Assembly (NCBI GenBank): GCA_937895935.1
Contig: CALBKX010000005.1
Span: 1-63,149 of the forward strand
Length of the DNA stretch: 63,149 bases
Origin: an uncultured Clostridia bacterium
GTDB lineage: Bacteria; Bacillota; Clostridia; Christensenellales; UBA1242
Direction: 5' to 3'
Positions 34,133-41,708 of this stretch are shown here, piece after piece (within the stretch, counting starts at the first letter, position 1; the number at the start of each line of letters is the position of its first letter). The translations under genes and the position numbers were made by a program. The notes under the pieces were generated by a model. That model did not search any database and was not told the DNA's origin. It saw nothing but the letters and a program-made list of their open reading frames with translations.

Positions 34133-35229
34133 TGCCCCTCACCGACTTCACTAACTGCTGTAATTAATGCAGTTTCAAGTAAAGTTTTAGGTGATAGAGC
34201 ATACTTCATTTCCGCTTCTATGCTAGAAAAGATTTTCATATATTCCATCAAATTATCATTACTGATAGTTTCTGATTGTTTTTTTAATAAAGCCAGCCCC
34301 TCATTTGAAAGAGGAATCATATTTTCGCCATTTTCACAATTTTTGATACATAGCAAGTTGCGGGCGTGAAGTGTTAAGTCTTTTGCAAAAACGGTTAAAT
34401 TTTTGCCAGCATTGAAATTATCTTGTAAAACCTCCAATGCTTTCCCAATATCCTTTTTTTCAATTGCATCGTAAATTTTAACATATTCCTTAGTATCGCT
34501 TGTGCCCAAAACTTTTTGTGCACCCTCAAGAGTTATATTGCCTTGACAAAAAGCATTTACACAATCTGCCACAGAAATTGTATCCCTACAACTTCCTTCA
34601 CCAGCAAGGGCAATTAATTTTAACGCCTCTTCACTACATTTTATGCCTTCTTTATCAAATATATTTCTAATAAGTTTCATTAAAATTTCAACTGGAATCA
34701 ATCTAAAGTCAAACCTCATACATCTAGATAAAATTGTTTGCGGTAGTTTGTGAACTTCAGTTGTGGCTAAAATAAAAATTATATGTTCAGGAGGCTCTTC
34801 CAGTGTTTTTAAAAGAGCATTAAACGCTTGGTCAGTAAGCATATGCACTTCATCAATAATGTAAACTTTATATTTTCCATTAACAGGTAAAAATTTAACT
34901 TTTTCTCTTAAATCTCTAATTTCATCAACACGATTATTTGATGCCGCATCAATTTCCAAAATATCTACATTTGTTGGTTGGTCAAGAGCCTTGCAAACTT
35001 CGCAAGAAAAACAAGGTTCACCATTTATGTTGTGTGCACAATTAACCGCTTTTGCAAAAATTTTAGCGGTGCTGGTTTTGCCTGTTCCACGGCTTCCAGT
35101 AAATAAATAAGCGTGATTTATATTTCCACTTGCAACTTGATGTTTTAAAGTTTCTGTAATATGCTCTTGCCCTACAACTTCCGAAAAAGTTTTTGGCCTA
35201 TATTTTCGATAAAGTGCTTTGTATGCCAT
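34111..35229 (-). CDS. dnaX: DNA polymerase III gamma/tau subunit (0-frame product, gamma-like)
   Basis: 372 residues in the 0 frame. Clamp-loader AAA+ ATPase: AYKALYRKYRPKTFSEVVGQ, Walker A GSRGTGKT at 45-52, zinc cysteines C64, C73, C76 and C79, Walker B YIIDEVHML, sensor LATTEVHKLPQTILSRC. Domain III follows to about residue 360. The frame then meets an A10 run (codons CAA AAA AAA AAC) and stops six codons later (KKNELN). A -1 slip continues into the tau segment, as in the gamma/tau systems of other bacteria. A GAGGGG sequence lies directly upstream of the run. The run could also be a sequencing error that splits one gene. Confidence 0.93.
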   Translation of the reverse strand: MAYKALYRKYRPKTFSEVVGQEHITETLKHQVASGNINHAYLFTGSRGTGKTSTAKIFAKAVNCAHNINGEPCFSCEVCKALDQPTNVDILEIDAASNNRVDEIRDLREKVKFLPVNGKYKVYIIDEVHMLTDQAFNALLKTLEEPPEHIIFILATTEVHKLPQTILSRCMRFDFRLIPVEILMKLIRNIFDKEGIKCSEEALKLIALAGEGSCRDTISVADCVNAFCQGNITLEGAQKVLGTSDTKEYVKIYDAIEKKDIGKALEVLQDNFNAGKNLTVFAKDLTLHARNLLCIKNCENGENMIPLSNEGLALLKKQSETISNDNLMEYMKIFSSIEAEMKYALSPKTLLETALITAVSEVGEGQKKNELN

Positions 35230-35275
35230 TTTGATTCCTTTTAAAAAATTTGCCTATCAAACATAAGACAAGCAA

Positions 35276-35304
35276 ATTTTAACATATTAAATTTAAAAAG
35301 GCAA
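35276..35304 (-). promoter_or_regulatory. dnaX-ybaB promoter
   Basis: TTGCCT, 17 nt, TAAAAT preceded by TGT (extended -10). Start point about 35269, about 40 nt upstream of the dnaX ATG, which has AAAAGGAATCAAA. A 9-bp hairpin AAAATTTGC / GCAAATTTT (35245-35280) overlaps the -10. Confidence 0.55.
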
Positions 35305-35306
35305 GA

Positions 35307-35333
35307 AAACTTTAAGCACACTTTTTAAAGTTT
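35307..35333 (-). terminator. terminator of the metallopeptidase gene
   Basis: Stem AAACTTTAA / TTAAAGTTT with a 9-nt loop, followed by TTCTTGCCTTTTT on the minus strand. It is 14 nt past the stop at 35347. Confidence 0.5.
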
Positions 35334-35346
35334 TTAATTACAAAAA

Positions 35347-36822
35347 CTATTTTATCACAACATTTCCTTCAAACCACGAATTGAAAAAACTTGTTAAATC
35401 TTTTCCGCTTGCTTTATTAAAAGCGGTAACTAAATCATCTGGAGTTGCTTCTTTAAATTTGTTACATTCAAAATAATATTTTAAACATTTAGTCATTTTT
35501 GATTTTCCCAATAGGTCATTCAAATTTGAAAACATCAACATTCCTTTAACATAGGACAAATAAACATATTCATTTTCCGTCCCAAATTCATCTAAATCCC
35601 TCGCCATTTTTGTGGAAAAGTCAGGAATTACATCACTAAACACTTTAACAAAATTTGTGTAAGACTTACTTGCATTATCAAATATTTCATCGCTTGTATG
35701 GTTATACTCTGGATGTTCATCGTAAAACATTGCAGTGGTAAAATCTGTCAATCCTTCATCCAAAAAGCCATATTTAAATTGATTATTGCCAACAAGTCCA
35801 TACCACCATTGATGACAAAGTTCGTGCACCACCACATTTATGTATGTATCATAACTTGCCAAATTGTCAGATATTAACACAATGTTAGGATATTCCATTC
35901 CACCATGTACAAAATTGGCTTCACATACAGAAATTGCCTTGTAAGGATATTTGCCATATTTTTCATTCATCATAAAAGTTTTTTTAATAACTTCCATAGT
36001 TGTCGCAGGGTTGGAATCGTCATAATAATAATAGTTTATATCTATATCTTTATACGAATCGCAAAGAACTGTAAATTTTTCTGATAAAACCATTGCAAAA
36101 TCTCTAATTTTGTTTGCTGTAATTAAAGATGTTTTATTTGCTTCACTTACGGTTGTTTCAAAGGTTCCGCTACTCGCTAAAGTCATATCTTTGGGATATG
36201 TAATTTCTACAGTATAATTAGAAATTTTGCTATAAAATGGGTCGCCGTTGTAATGATACAAATCTGTCACATAATCGCCATTTTCATAAACACATAAAAC
36301 TGGATAGTAGTTGCAAAGATTGTATGTGTTTTCGCCATAACCTAACCTATGATTGATGTTTGCAAGACTTGTCGCAAAACCAACTTCAAATTCAATTAAT
36401 TCATCAGGATAAAGTTCTTGTCCAAAATCAATAATCAATATGTTTTCGTCTTCCCCACCTATTTCATACTCTAAACTGCCAGTTTTTGTACAAACACTTT
36501 CAATTTGAATATTGCCATAACTTTTTCCGTTTGGATAAGCCTTAACCTCATTTGCAAGAGAAACAACTTTTGCTTTTGCGTTTTCTCTAAACGCATTTGG
36601 ATACAAATGTAAGTATGCTTTGGTTAAAACAGTGTCTGTATAGTTGTAAAAACCAACGATTTCTTTTCCTTCCAAAACTTTTTCTTCCGCATTAAAAACC
36701 AGGGTTTGATTATAATAGCAATAATTTTCACCCTTATTTAAATTTTGTGCACAAAAAACAAATGCACCAATTGCCACCCCTAAAACGCACGCACTAATTA
36801 AAAACCACTTTTTCTTTTTCAT
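35347..36822 (-). CDS. M1-family zinc metallopeptidase, membrane-anchored
   Basis: 491 residues. The N-terminus (KKKKWFLISACVLGVAIGAF) is a signal or anchor helix, followed by an extracellular beta domain and a catalytic domain with HELCHQWW near residue 336 (HExxH zinc motif) and the third ligand Glu in DEGLTDF about 19 residues on. HGGMEYPNIVL corresponds to the M1 GAMEN-like exopeptidase loop (here GGMEY). It probably removes N-terminal residues from peptides outside the cell. Start: a longer frame adds 22 residues without a ribosome site; the ATG at 36822 gives a normal signal segment. A TACATT box 7 nt upstream of that ATG hints at a leaderless mRNA. Its own terminator follows. Confidence 0.88.
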   Translation of the reverse strand: MKKKKWFLISACVLGVAIGAFVFCAQNLNKGENYCYYNQTLVFNAEEKVLEGKEIVGFYNYTDTVLTKAYLHLYPNAFRENAKAKVVSLANEVKAYPNGKSYGNIQIESVCTKTGSLEYEIGGEDENILIIDFGQELYPDELIEFEVGFATSLANINHRLGYGENTYNLCNYYPVLCVYENGDYVTDLYHYNGDPFYSKISNYTVEITYPKDMTLASSGTFETTVSEANKTSLITANKIRDFAMVLSEKFTVLCDSYKDIDINYYYYDDSNPATTMEVIKKTFMMNEKYGKYPYKAISVCEANFVHGGMEYPNIVLISDNLASYDTYINVVVHELCHQWWYGLVGNNQFKYGFLDEGLTDFTTAMFYDEHPEYNHTSDEIFDNASKSYTNFVKVFSDVIPDFSTKMARDLDEFGTENEYVYLSYVKGMLMFSNLNDLLGKSKMTKCLKYYFECNKFKEATPDDLVTAFNKASGKDLTSFFNSWFEGNVVIK

Positions 36823-36937
36823 ATCGTAAATGTATGATACAAAATGAACTAATATGCAAAATACAAAAACTTTTAAGTGAACACACATTAATTATGCAAT
36901 TGGCAAATTAAAAAACAACTGTTAATCACAAAAGCAC

Positions 36938-36967
36938 TTGCAGTTTTTTTATTATATGTGCTAAAAT
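36938..36967 (+). promoter_or_regulatory. promoter of the DnaB/DnaD-loader operon
   Basis: TTGCAG, 18 nt, TAAAAT with TGC in front (extended -10), about 25 nt upstream of the start codon at 36992. Confidence 0.55.
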
Positions 36968-36991
36968 GTTTAACATTAAAAGGATAAAAAA

Positions 36992-38452
36992 ATGCCATTT
37001 TGTCAATTTTCTTCGGAAAGTGTAATTTCCAACACAACCAATGTGGATAATGTTTTCATTAATGAATTTTTACCTTACGCAAACGACACATGCGTTAAGG
37101 TTTATTTATATGGTCTTTATAAATGCAACACACCAAACACATATGACAACACTTTAGAAGCGTTTTCAAACATTTTAGGACTAGACACTGAGGATGTTTA
37201 TTCTGCTTTTTTATACTGGCAAGATCAAGGTCTTGTTCAAATTCTCGCAACTGAACCTTTTGAGGTTGTTTTTAACCCAATTAAAAGTGCCTTATCCACC
37301 ACTAAAAAATACAATAAAGATAAATACTCTGATTTTAATATTCAATTAGAGTCTATTTTAAAAGGTAGAAATATTACTTTAAACGAATATTATCAATACT
37401 ATGAATTTATGGAAGTTTACCATGTTGAACCAGAAGCCTTAATTTTAATTATTGAGTATTGTGTACGTGCAAAAGGTGCAAAAATTGGTTATAGTTATAT
37501 TTTAACTATTGCAAAAAACTGGGCGTACGATGGAATAACTTCCTATGAAAAGGTCGACCAAAAATTACAGGAATTAGAACAAAATTCTAGCCAAATAGGT
37601 GAACTTTTTGCCATTCTTGGAATTAAAAGGGTTGCAAGTGTGGATGAAAAAGAATTGCTTGTTAAATGGAAACAAGAATATGAATTTTCATTTGAAACAA
37701 TAATTGGCATTTGTAAACTTGTAAAAAAGAAAAAAATGAAATTAACCAATTTTGAAAAATTGGATTTAATACTTACTAAATATTATGAAATGAAACTTTC
37801 TTCATTAAAAGAAATTGAAAATTATGAAAGCGAAAAAGAAGGTTTGTATAAAATCAGTAGGCAAATATGTAAAGGTCTTGGTTTATACTATGATAATATT
37901 GAACCAGTTAGTTCCAACTATACTCAAAAATGGGTTCTTATGGGATTTAGCGATGAAGTGTTGTTTAAAATTGCGAACTATTGCTTTAAAACATCCATAA
38001 GAAGTCTTGATGGAATGGATAATGTCATAAACAAGTTCTTTAAATTAGGCATAATCACGAATGATGCTTTAGAGCAATATTTTGAAGAAATACTTAAAAT
38101 TGATAATAACATAAAATCAATATTGGACTCTTTAGGACTTTTAAGAAACGTAAATAAATTTGATAGAGATTTTTATAAAACGTGGACAACAGAATGGCAA
38201 ATGCCAACTGAAATTATAAATTATGCAATTGAACTTTCAAAAGACAAATATAGTCCAATGCAATATTTAAACAAACTACTCTCCCTTTGGCACACAAACA
38301 ATGTTGAAAATGTGGAACAAGCCAAAAAATACACTTTGGATAACCCTATAGTTAAGCCAAGTGAAAAGCCAAAAAGAAACTACTCTGATCGTGACTATTC
38401 AAAAACTGACCTTAATGCTCTATTTGATAACTTGGAAGAAATTGATTTATAG
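36992..38452 (+). CDS. DnaB/DnaD-family replication initiation protein
   Basis: 486 residues, close to the 470-odd residues of Bacillus DnaB. An N-terminal winged-helix region (about 15-100, VYLYGLYKCN and EDVYSAFLYWQDQGLVQI) is followed by DnaD-like helical domains. The family motif is YILTIAKNWAYDGI near residue 170, with related helical segments near 210-290 and 400-450. In Firmicutes such proteins bring the helicase and its loader to DNA at initiation and restart. Good ribosome site AAAGGATAAAAAA. It precedes the loader gene by 19 nt, like dnaB-dnaI in Bacillus. Similarity to DnaB rather than DnaD rests on size and neighbour. Confidence 0.85.
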   Translation: MPFCQFSSESVISNTTNVDNVFINEFLPYANDTCVKVYLYGLYKCNTPNTYDNTLEAFSNILGLDTEDVYSAFLYWQDQGLVQILATEPFEVVFNPIKSALSTTKKYNKDKYSDFNIQLESILKGRNITLNEYYQYYEFMEVYHVEPEALILIIEYCVRAKGAKIGYSYILTIAKNWAYDGITSYEKVDQKLQELEQNSSQIGELFAILGIKRVASVDEKELLVKWKQEYEFSFETIIGICKLVKKKKMKLTNFEKLDLILTKYYEMKLSSLKEIENYESEKEGLYKISRQICKGLGLYYDNIEPVSSNYTQKWVLMGFSDEVLFKIANYCFKTSIRSLDGMDNVINKFFKLGIITNDALEQYFEEILKIDNNIKSILDSLGLLRNVNKFDRDFYKTWTTEWQMPTEIINYAIELSKDKYSPMQYLNKLLSLWHTNNVENVEQAKKYTLDNPIVKPSEKPKRNYSDRDYSKTDLNALFDNLEEIDL

Positions 38453-38471
38453 TTAACAAAAGGAAATTTAA

Positions 38472-39365
38472 ATGAACGAGAAAATTTTAAAAAAAGCACT
38501 ACTTAGAATAGATGAAAAAAGACAATACGCAGAAGAAAAAGCAAAAAACAATTTGCTCCTTGCGTATAAAAATCCAGAATTTAAAAAGTTATATAACACT
38601 AAACGTGAATTAGAAATTGAAATTGCAAGACGTGAGGTTTATGGCGAACCTGTAAATAGAAAAGAACTAACGCTCTTATCTCAAAAACTTGAATTTTGTT
38701 TAAAGGATATGGATTTAAACGGAACAGATATTTTGCCAAACTACGAATGTAAAGATTGCAGTGATACTGGATATATAAACGGCAAACCTTGCGACTGTTT
38801 GAAAGCAGAAATCAATAAAGAACTTTTAAATTTTAGTGGTTTCACCCATAAATTAGCCACATTTGAAGATAACAATTATAATAATCCAGCATATGATTTA
38901 ATGAAAAAATGGTGTGATGTAAAAAGTGATAAAACCAACATTTTAATTTGTGGACATACAGGAACTGGAAAAACTTTTTTAACAGAATGTATAGCAAGCC
39001 GTCTTATTGAAAAATACAAACTTGTTTTGTTTACTACTGCTTTCAATTTAAACAACTCTATGTTGAATTATCATATAAGTTTTGACTCAAATAGAGAAAA
39101 TATTATTAAACCTTACTTAGAAACTGATGTTTTAATCATTGACGATCTTGGGTCTGAGCCTATGCTTAAAAATGTTACACAAGAGTATTTATACTTAATT
39201 TTAAATGAGCGGATGCTTGCAAAAAAGTCCACAATTATAACTACAAATTTAATGCCAAAAGATATTTTAAATACGTATGGAGAAAGAATTTTTTCCCGTT
39301 TGTCAAATAAAAAAGTATCAATTATGATCAATTTAGAAAGTGATGACTTACGCTTAAAAAAATAG
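38472..39365 (+). CDS. dnaI: DnaI/DnaC-type helicase loader ATPase
   Basis: 297 residues. Loads the replicative helicase onto DNA. An N-terminal helical region (1-85) is followed by a cysteine cluster CKDC...CDC (about 92-108, zinc-finger-like, as in DnaI), then an AAA+ core with Walker A GHTGTGKT (about 160-167) and Walker B VLIIDDLG. Sensor and arginine-finger regions are IITTNL and ERIFSRLS. It lies between the initiation protein and the HD gene and is probably co-transcribed with both. Confidence 0.9.
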   Translation: MNEKILKKALLRIDEKRQYAEEKAKNNLLLAYKNPEFKKLYNTKRELEIEIARREVYGEPVNRKELTLLSQKLEFCLKDMDLNGTDILPNYECKDCSDTGYINGKPCDCLKAEINKELLNFSGFTHKLATFEDNNYNNPAYDLMKKWCDVKSDKTNILICGHTGTGKTFLTECIASRLIEKYKLVLFTTAFNLNNSMLNYHISFDSNRENIIKPYLETDVLIIDDLGSEPMLKNVTQEYLYLILNERMLAKKSTIITTNLMPKDILNTYGERIFSRLSNKKVSIMINLESDDLRLKK

Positions 39366-39375
39366 GAGAAAAATT

Positions 39376-39963
39376 ATGGATATAGAGCAAAACAAACAAC
39401 AATTTATAGAAATTGCAAAACAAAACATTAAACGTGAAGGCATTGATGCACTTTTGGATTACTTACAAAAAAGTGATTTTTTTGAAGCACCAGCAAGCAC
39501 AAGATTTCACTCATGTGAAGCAGGCGGACTTTGCAAACACTCACTAAATGTTTATAACAGATATTTAAATTTGTTAAAAAATGAATATGGTGATAATTGG
39601 CAAGAAAAAATAAGTTTGGAAAGTGCAACCATCATTTCCTTGTTCCATGATATTTGCAAAGTAAATACTTACAAAACAGAATATAGAAATGTTAAAGAAG
39701 ATGGTGTTTGGATTCAAAAACCTGTTTTTATAACAAATGATACACTTCCATATGGACACGGAGAAAAATCAGTTTATATTATCAACGGATTTGTCAGACT
39801 CACAAGAGAAGAAGCAATGGCTATAAACTGGCATATGGGTGGATTTGACACAAGAGTAAAAGGCGGTTTTTACGGACTTGAAAATGTTTTTTATACATAT
39901 CCTACTGCTCTGCTCTTTCATCTTTCAGATATTGAAGCCACCTATCTTGACGAACATATGTAA
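39376..39963 (+). CDS. HD-domain hydrolase-like protein
   Basis: 195 residues. HD-superfamily metal ligands are visible as H55 (LCKHSLNVYN), H91-D92 (LFHDICK) and a C-terminal SDIEATYLDEH motif. Such domains hydrolyse phosphoesters, often of nucleotides; the substrate is unknown. GGAGAAAAATT precedes the ATG, 10 nt after the loader gene stop, so it probably belongs to the replication operon. A role in replication is inference. Confidence 0.75.
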   Translation: MDIEQNKQQFIEIAKQNIKREGIDALLDYLQKSDFFEAPASTRFHSCEAGGLCKHSLNVYNRYLNLLKNEYGDNWQEKISLESATIISLFHDICKVNTYKTEYRNVKEDGVWIQKPVFITNDTLPYGHGEKSVYIINGFVRLTREEAMAINWHMGGFDTRVKGGFYGLENVFYTYPTALLFHLSDIEATYLDEHM

Positions 39964-40074
39964 AATACAATTGAAATTTGTAAAACACAACCATTCCAAT
40001 TTTAAAATAATTCAAAATAAAACAAGTTGGTTATTAAATGATATCATAGATTGCTTAAACAAAAGAGTTTCTAG

Positions 40075-40119
40075 TATCGGAAATTGTTACACGTAAAAAT
40101 GTTTGACAAATTTCCGATA
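40075..40119. repeat. 45-nt imperfect palindrome between the HD gene and spmB
   Basis: Perfect 11-bp arms TATCGGAAATT / AATTTCCGATA around 23 nt that are partly symmetric (ACA...TGT). It lies between two convergent genes, but no T run follows on either strand, so a terminator is only one possibility. A recombination or protein-binding site would also fit. Confidence 0.45.
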
Positions 40120-40151
40120 GAGGAATTAAAAAAAATATTTAATTGGTTAAT

Positions 40152-40658
40152 TTAAATTATTTTACAAATTAAGCAAGATACTATTGCTCCAAATATTGAT
40201 GCAATGATACCAACTGGAATAGCATACGATAATTTTTTAATTGATGTTTTTGCTGTATACACTGTTGTTACATAAAATAGTGTTTCACTTGAGCCTAAAA
40301 TACAAGAAGCACAGCGTGCTATATATGAATCAGCCCCATAAGTTGCAAAAATGTCATTTAATAATGCAAAACTTCCTGAACCAGTAAAAGGTCTTAAAAG
40401 CACCAGTTCACATACTTCATTGGGAATTCCTAAAAGATTGAAAATTGGACTTAAAATATTTATTAAAAGGTCACTTAGTCCACTCACGCGAAAAAGTGCA
40501 ACTGCCAATAGTATTGTTACTATGTAGGGGAAAATATCAAGGCATAATTTAAATGCACCCTTTGCTCCGTCAATGAATGTTTTATATACATTAACTTTTT
40601 TAAAAAAAGCATAAACAAACAAAAAAATCAAAAGCACGGGAAGAATATAAACGCTCAT
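40152..40658 (-). CDS. spmB: spore maturation protein B
   Basis: 168 residues, membrane protein (five hydrophobic segments) of the nucleoside-recognition/Gate family. LRPFTGSGSFALLNDIFATY is the SpmB signature, followed by YIARCASCILGSSETLFYVT. With SpmA it is needed for spore core dehydration and heat resistance in Bacillus and Clostridium. The start overlaps the spmA stop by 4 nt (ATGA). The gene supports an endospore-forming lineage, although spore genes can persist in non-sporulating strains. Confidence 0.93.
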   Translation of the reverse strand: MSVYILPVLLIFLFVYAFFKKVNVYKTFIDGAKGAFKLCLDIFPYIVTILLAVALFRVSGLSDLLINILSPIFNLLGIPNEVCELVLLRPFTGSGSFALLNDIFATYGADSYIARCASCILGSSETLFYVTTVYTAKTSIKKLSYAIPVGIIASIFGAIVSCLICKII

Positions 40659-41221
40659 TTTCCCTTCCTTTTAAATTTGCTAAATAAAAATACCAAAAAA
40701 ACTGCAAAAGTACACGTTAGCAAACTAGAAATTATTGTTGGGAGAATAATATCGGTAGAACTTGTACTGCCTGCACTTTCACGTAGCCCTATTATTGTGG
40801 TAGGCAAAAACTGGATTGAAACAGAATTTATAACTAAAAGCATTATGGCTGAAAATGATGCTTTTGTGGAGCCATCGTCAAGTTTTTGCATTGCATTTAT
40901 TCCACTTGGCGTAGCAGCATTGCCAAGACCTAAAATGTTAGACGCCATATTTATGGCTATATATTTATTAGCTTCTTTGTTGTCAGATTTAAATACAAAT
41001 TTAATAATTGGAGATAAAAGTTTTTCAAGTTTTGAAGAAAGACCACTTTTATCAACAATTTCAATAATTCCAAGCCAAATTGCATAAATGCCCAGTAAAT
41101 TTATACATAATTTAACCGCCTGTTCCCCTGATGAAAGCATTTCACTGACAACTGCTTCAGGGTTTTTAAATAGCAAAAATATTATTGAAGGCAAAACCAT
41201 AAAAAACCAAACTTTACTCAT
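40655..41221 (-). CDS. spmA: spore maturation protein A
   Basis: 188 residues, membrane protein. SGEQAVKLCINLLGIYAIWL and the SpmA motif NILGLGNAATPSGINAMQKL are diagnostic, then SVSIQFLPTTIIGLR and a C-terminal hydrophobic segment with a basic end. It is the first gene of the spmAB pair. No clear ribosome site is seen; TATATA stands 7 nt before the ATG, which could be a -10 of a leaderless mRNA, but AT-richness makes this weak. Confidence 0.93.
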   Translation of the reverse strand: MSKVWFFMVLPSIIFLLFKNPEAVVSEMLSSGEQAVKLCINLLGIYAIWLGIIEIVDKSGLSSKLEKLLSPIIKFVFKSDNKEANKYIAINMASNILGLGNAATPSGINAMQKLDDGSTKASFSAIMLLVINSVSIQFLPTTIIGLRESAGSTSSTDIILPTIISSLLTCTFAVFLVFLFSKFKRKGK

Positions 41222-41277
41222 AGTGTATATATATGAAATTTAAGTTTGATTGATACTAGCAATTTTGCATAGCATTT

Positions 41278-41448
41278 TTAATCTTTACAATCATTAAAAG
41301 CCTTTTGACTAACTATCGCTTGCAAATTATTGCAGATTATTGAAAAAAGATTTTTATATGTGTTTATTTCATTAATACTTTTGTCGTTTGCCAAATCAAT
41401 GGCTATTATAGTGCCAATTAAAACAATTTTTTTAGGGTCAATACTCAT
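41278..41448 (-). CDS. small conserved-looking protein, function unknown
   Basis: 56 residues if read from the ATG at 41448 (MSIDPKKIVLIGTIIAIDLA). A hydrophobic helix is followed by a short amphipathic segment (FSIICNNLQAIVSQKAFNDC). Short Firmicutes proteins of this kind, hydrophobic N-terminus with a QTI..AQK-like end, exist and are uncharacterised. An AAAGG lies unusually close to the ATG; a TTG start 15 codons upstream has no ribosome site. Moderate doubt that it is real. Confidence 0.45.
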   Translation of the reverse strand: MSIDPKKIVLIGTIIAIDLANDKSINEINTYKNLFSIICNNLQAIVSQKAFNDCKD

Positions 41449-41643
41449 ACCTTTATTTATGAATTTTAAAAAAAAGTAGTTAAATTTGTTCAAATTTTAA
41501 AAAATTTTTTTTAAATAAAATATTTTTATTGTTATATAAATGGGGTTGACTTTTTTATCTTTTATTTTTAATTTTGACGCCATCATTATTACAAACAAAT
41601 TAATAGTGATTTACTATCCTAAAAAAATAGTGTCAAAGCGGTA

Positions 41644-41671
41644 TTGACAATTGGATTTTTTATTTTACACT
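41644..41671 (+). promoter_or_regulatory. possible promoter of the tail-fibre-like gene
   Basis: Perfect -35 TTGACA, 16 nt, TACACT (weak -10), about 38 nt upstream of the start at 41709. Confidence 0.3.
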
Positions 41672-41708
41672 TAATTTGTTTTCAAAAAGAGTGCAAAAAA
41701 GGACAAAA

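Noticed and set aside
41449..41493. Longer N-terminus of the small protein ending at 41278
   Set aside because: It requires a TTG start without a ribosome site in a homopolymer-rich stretch.
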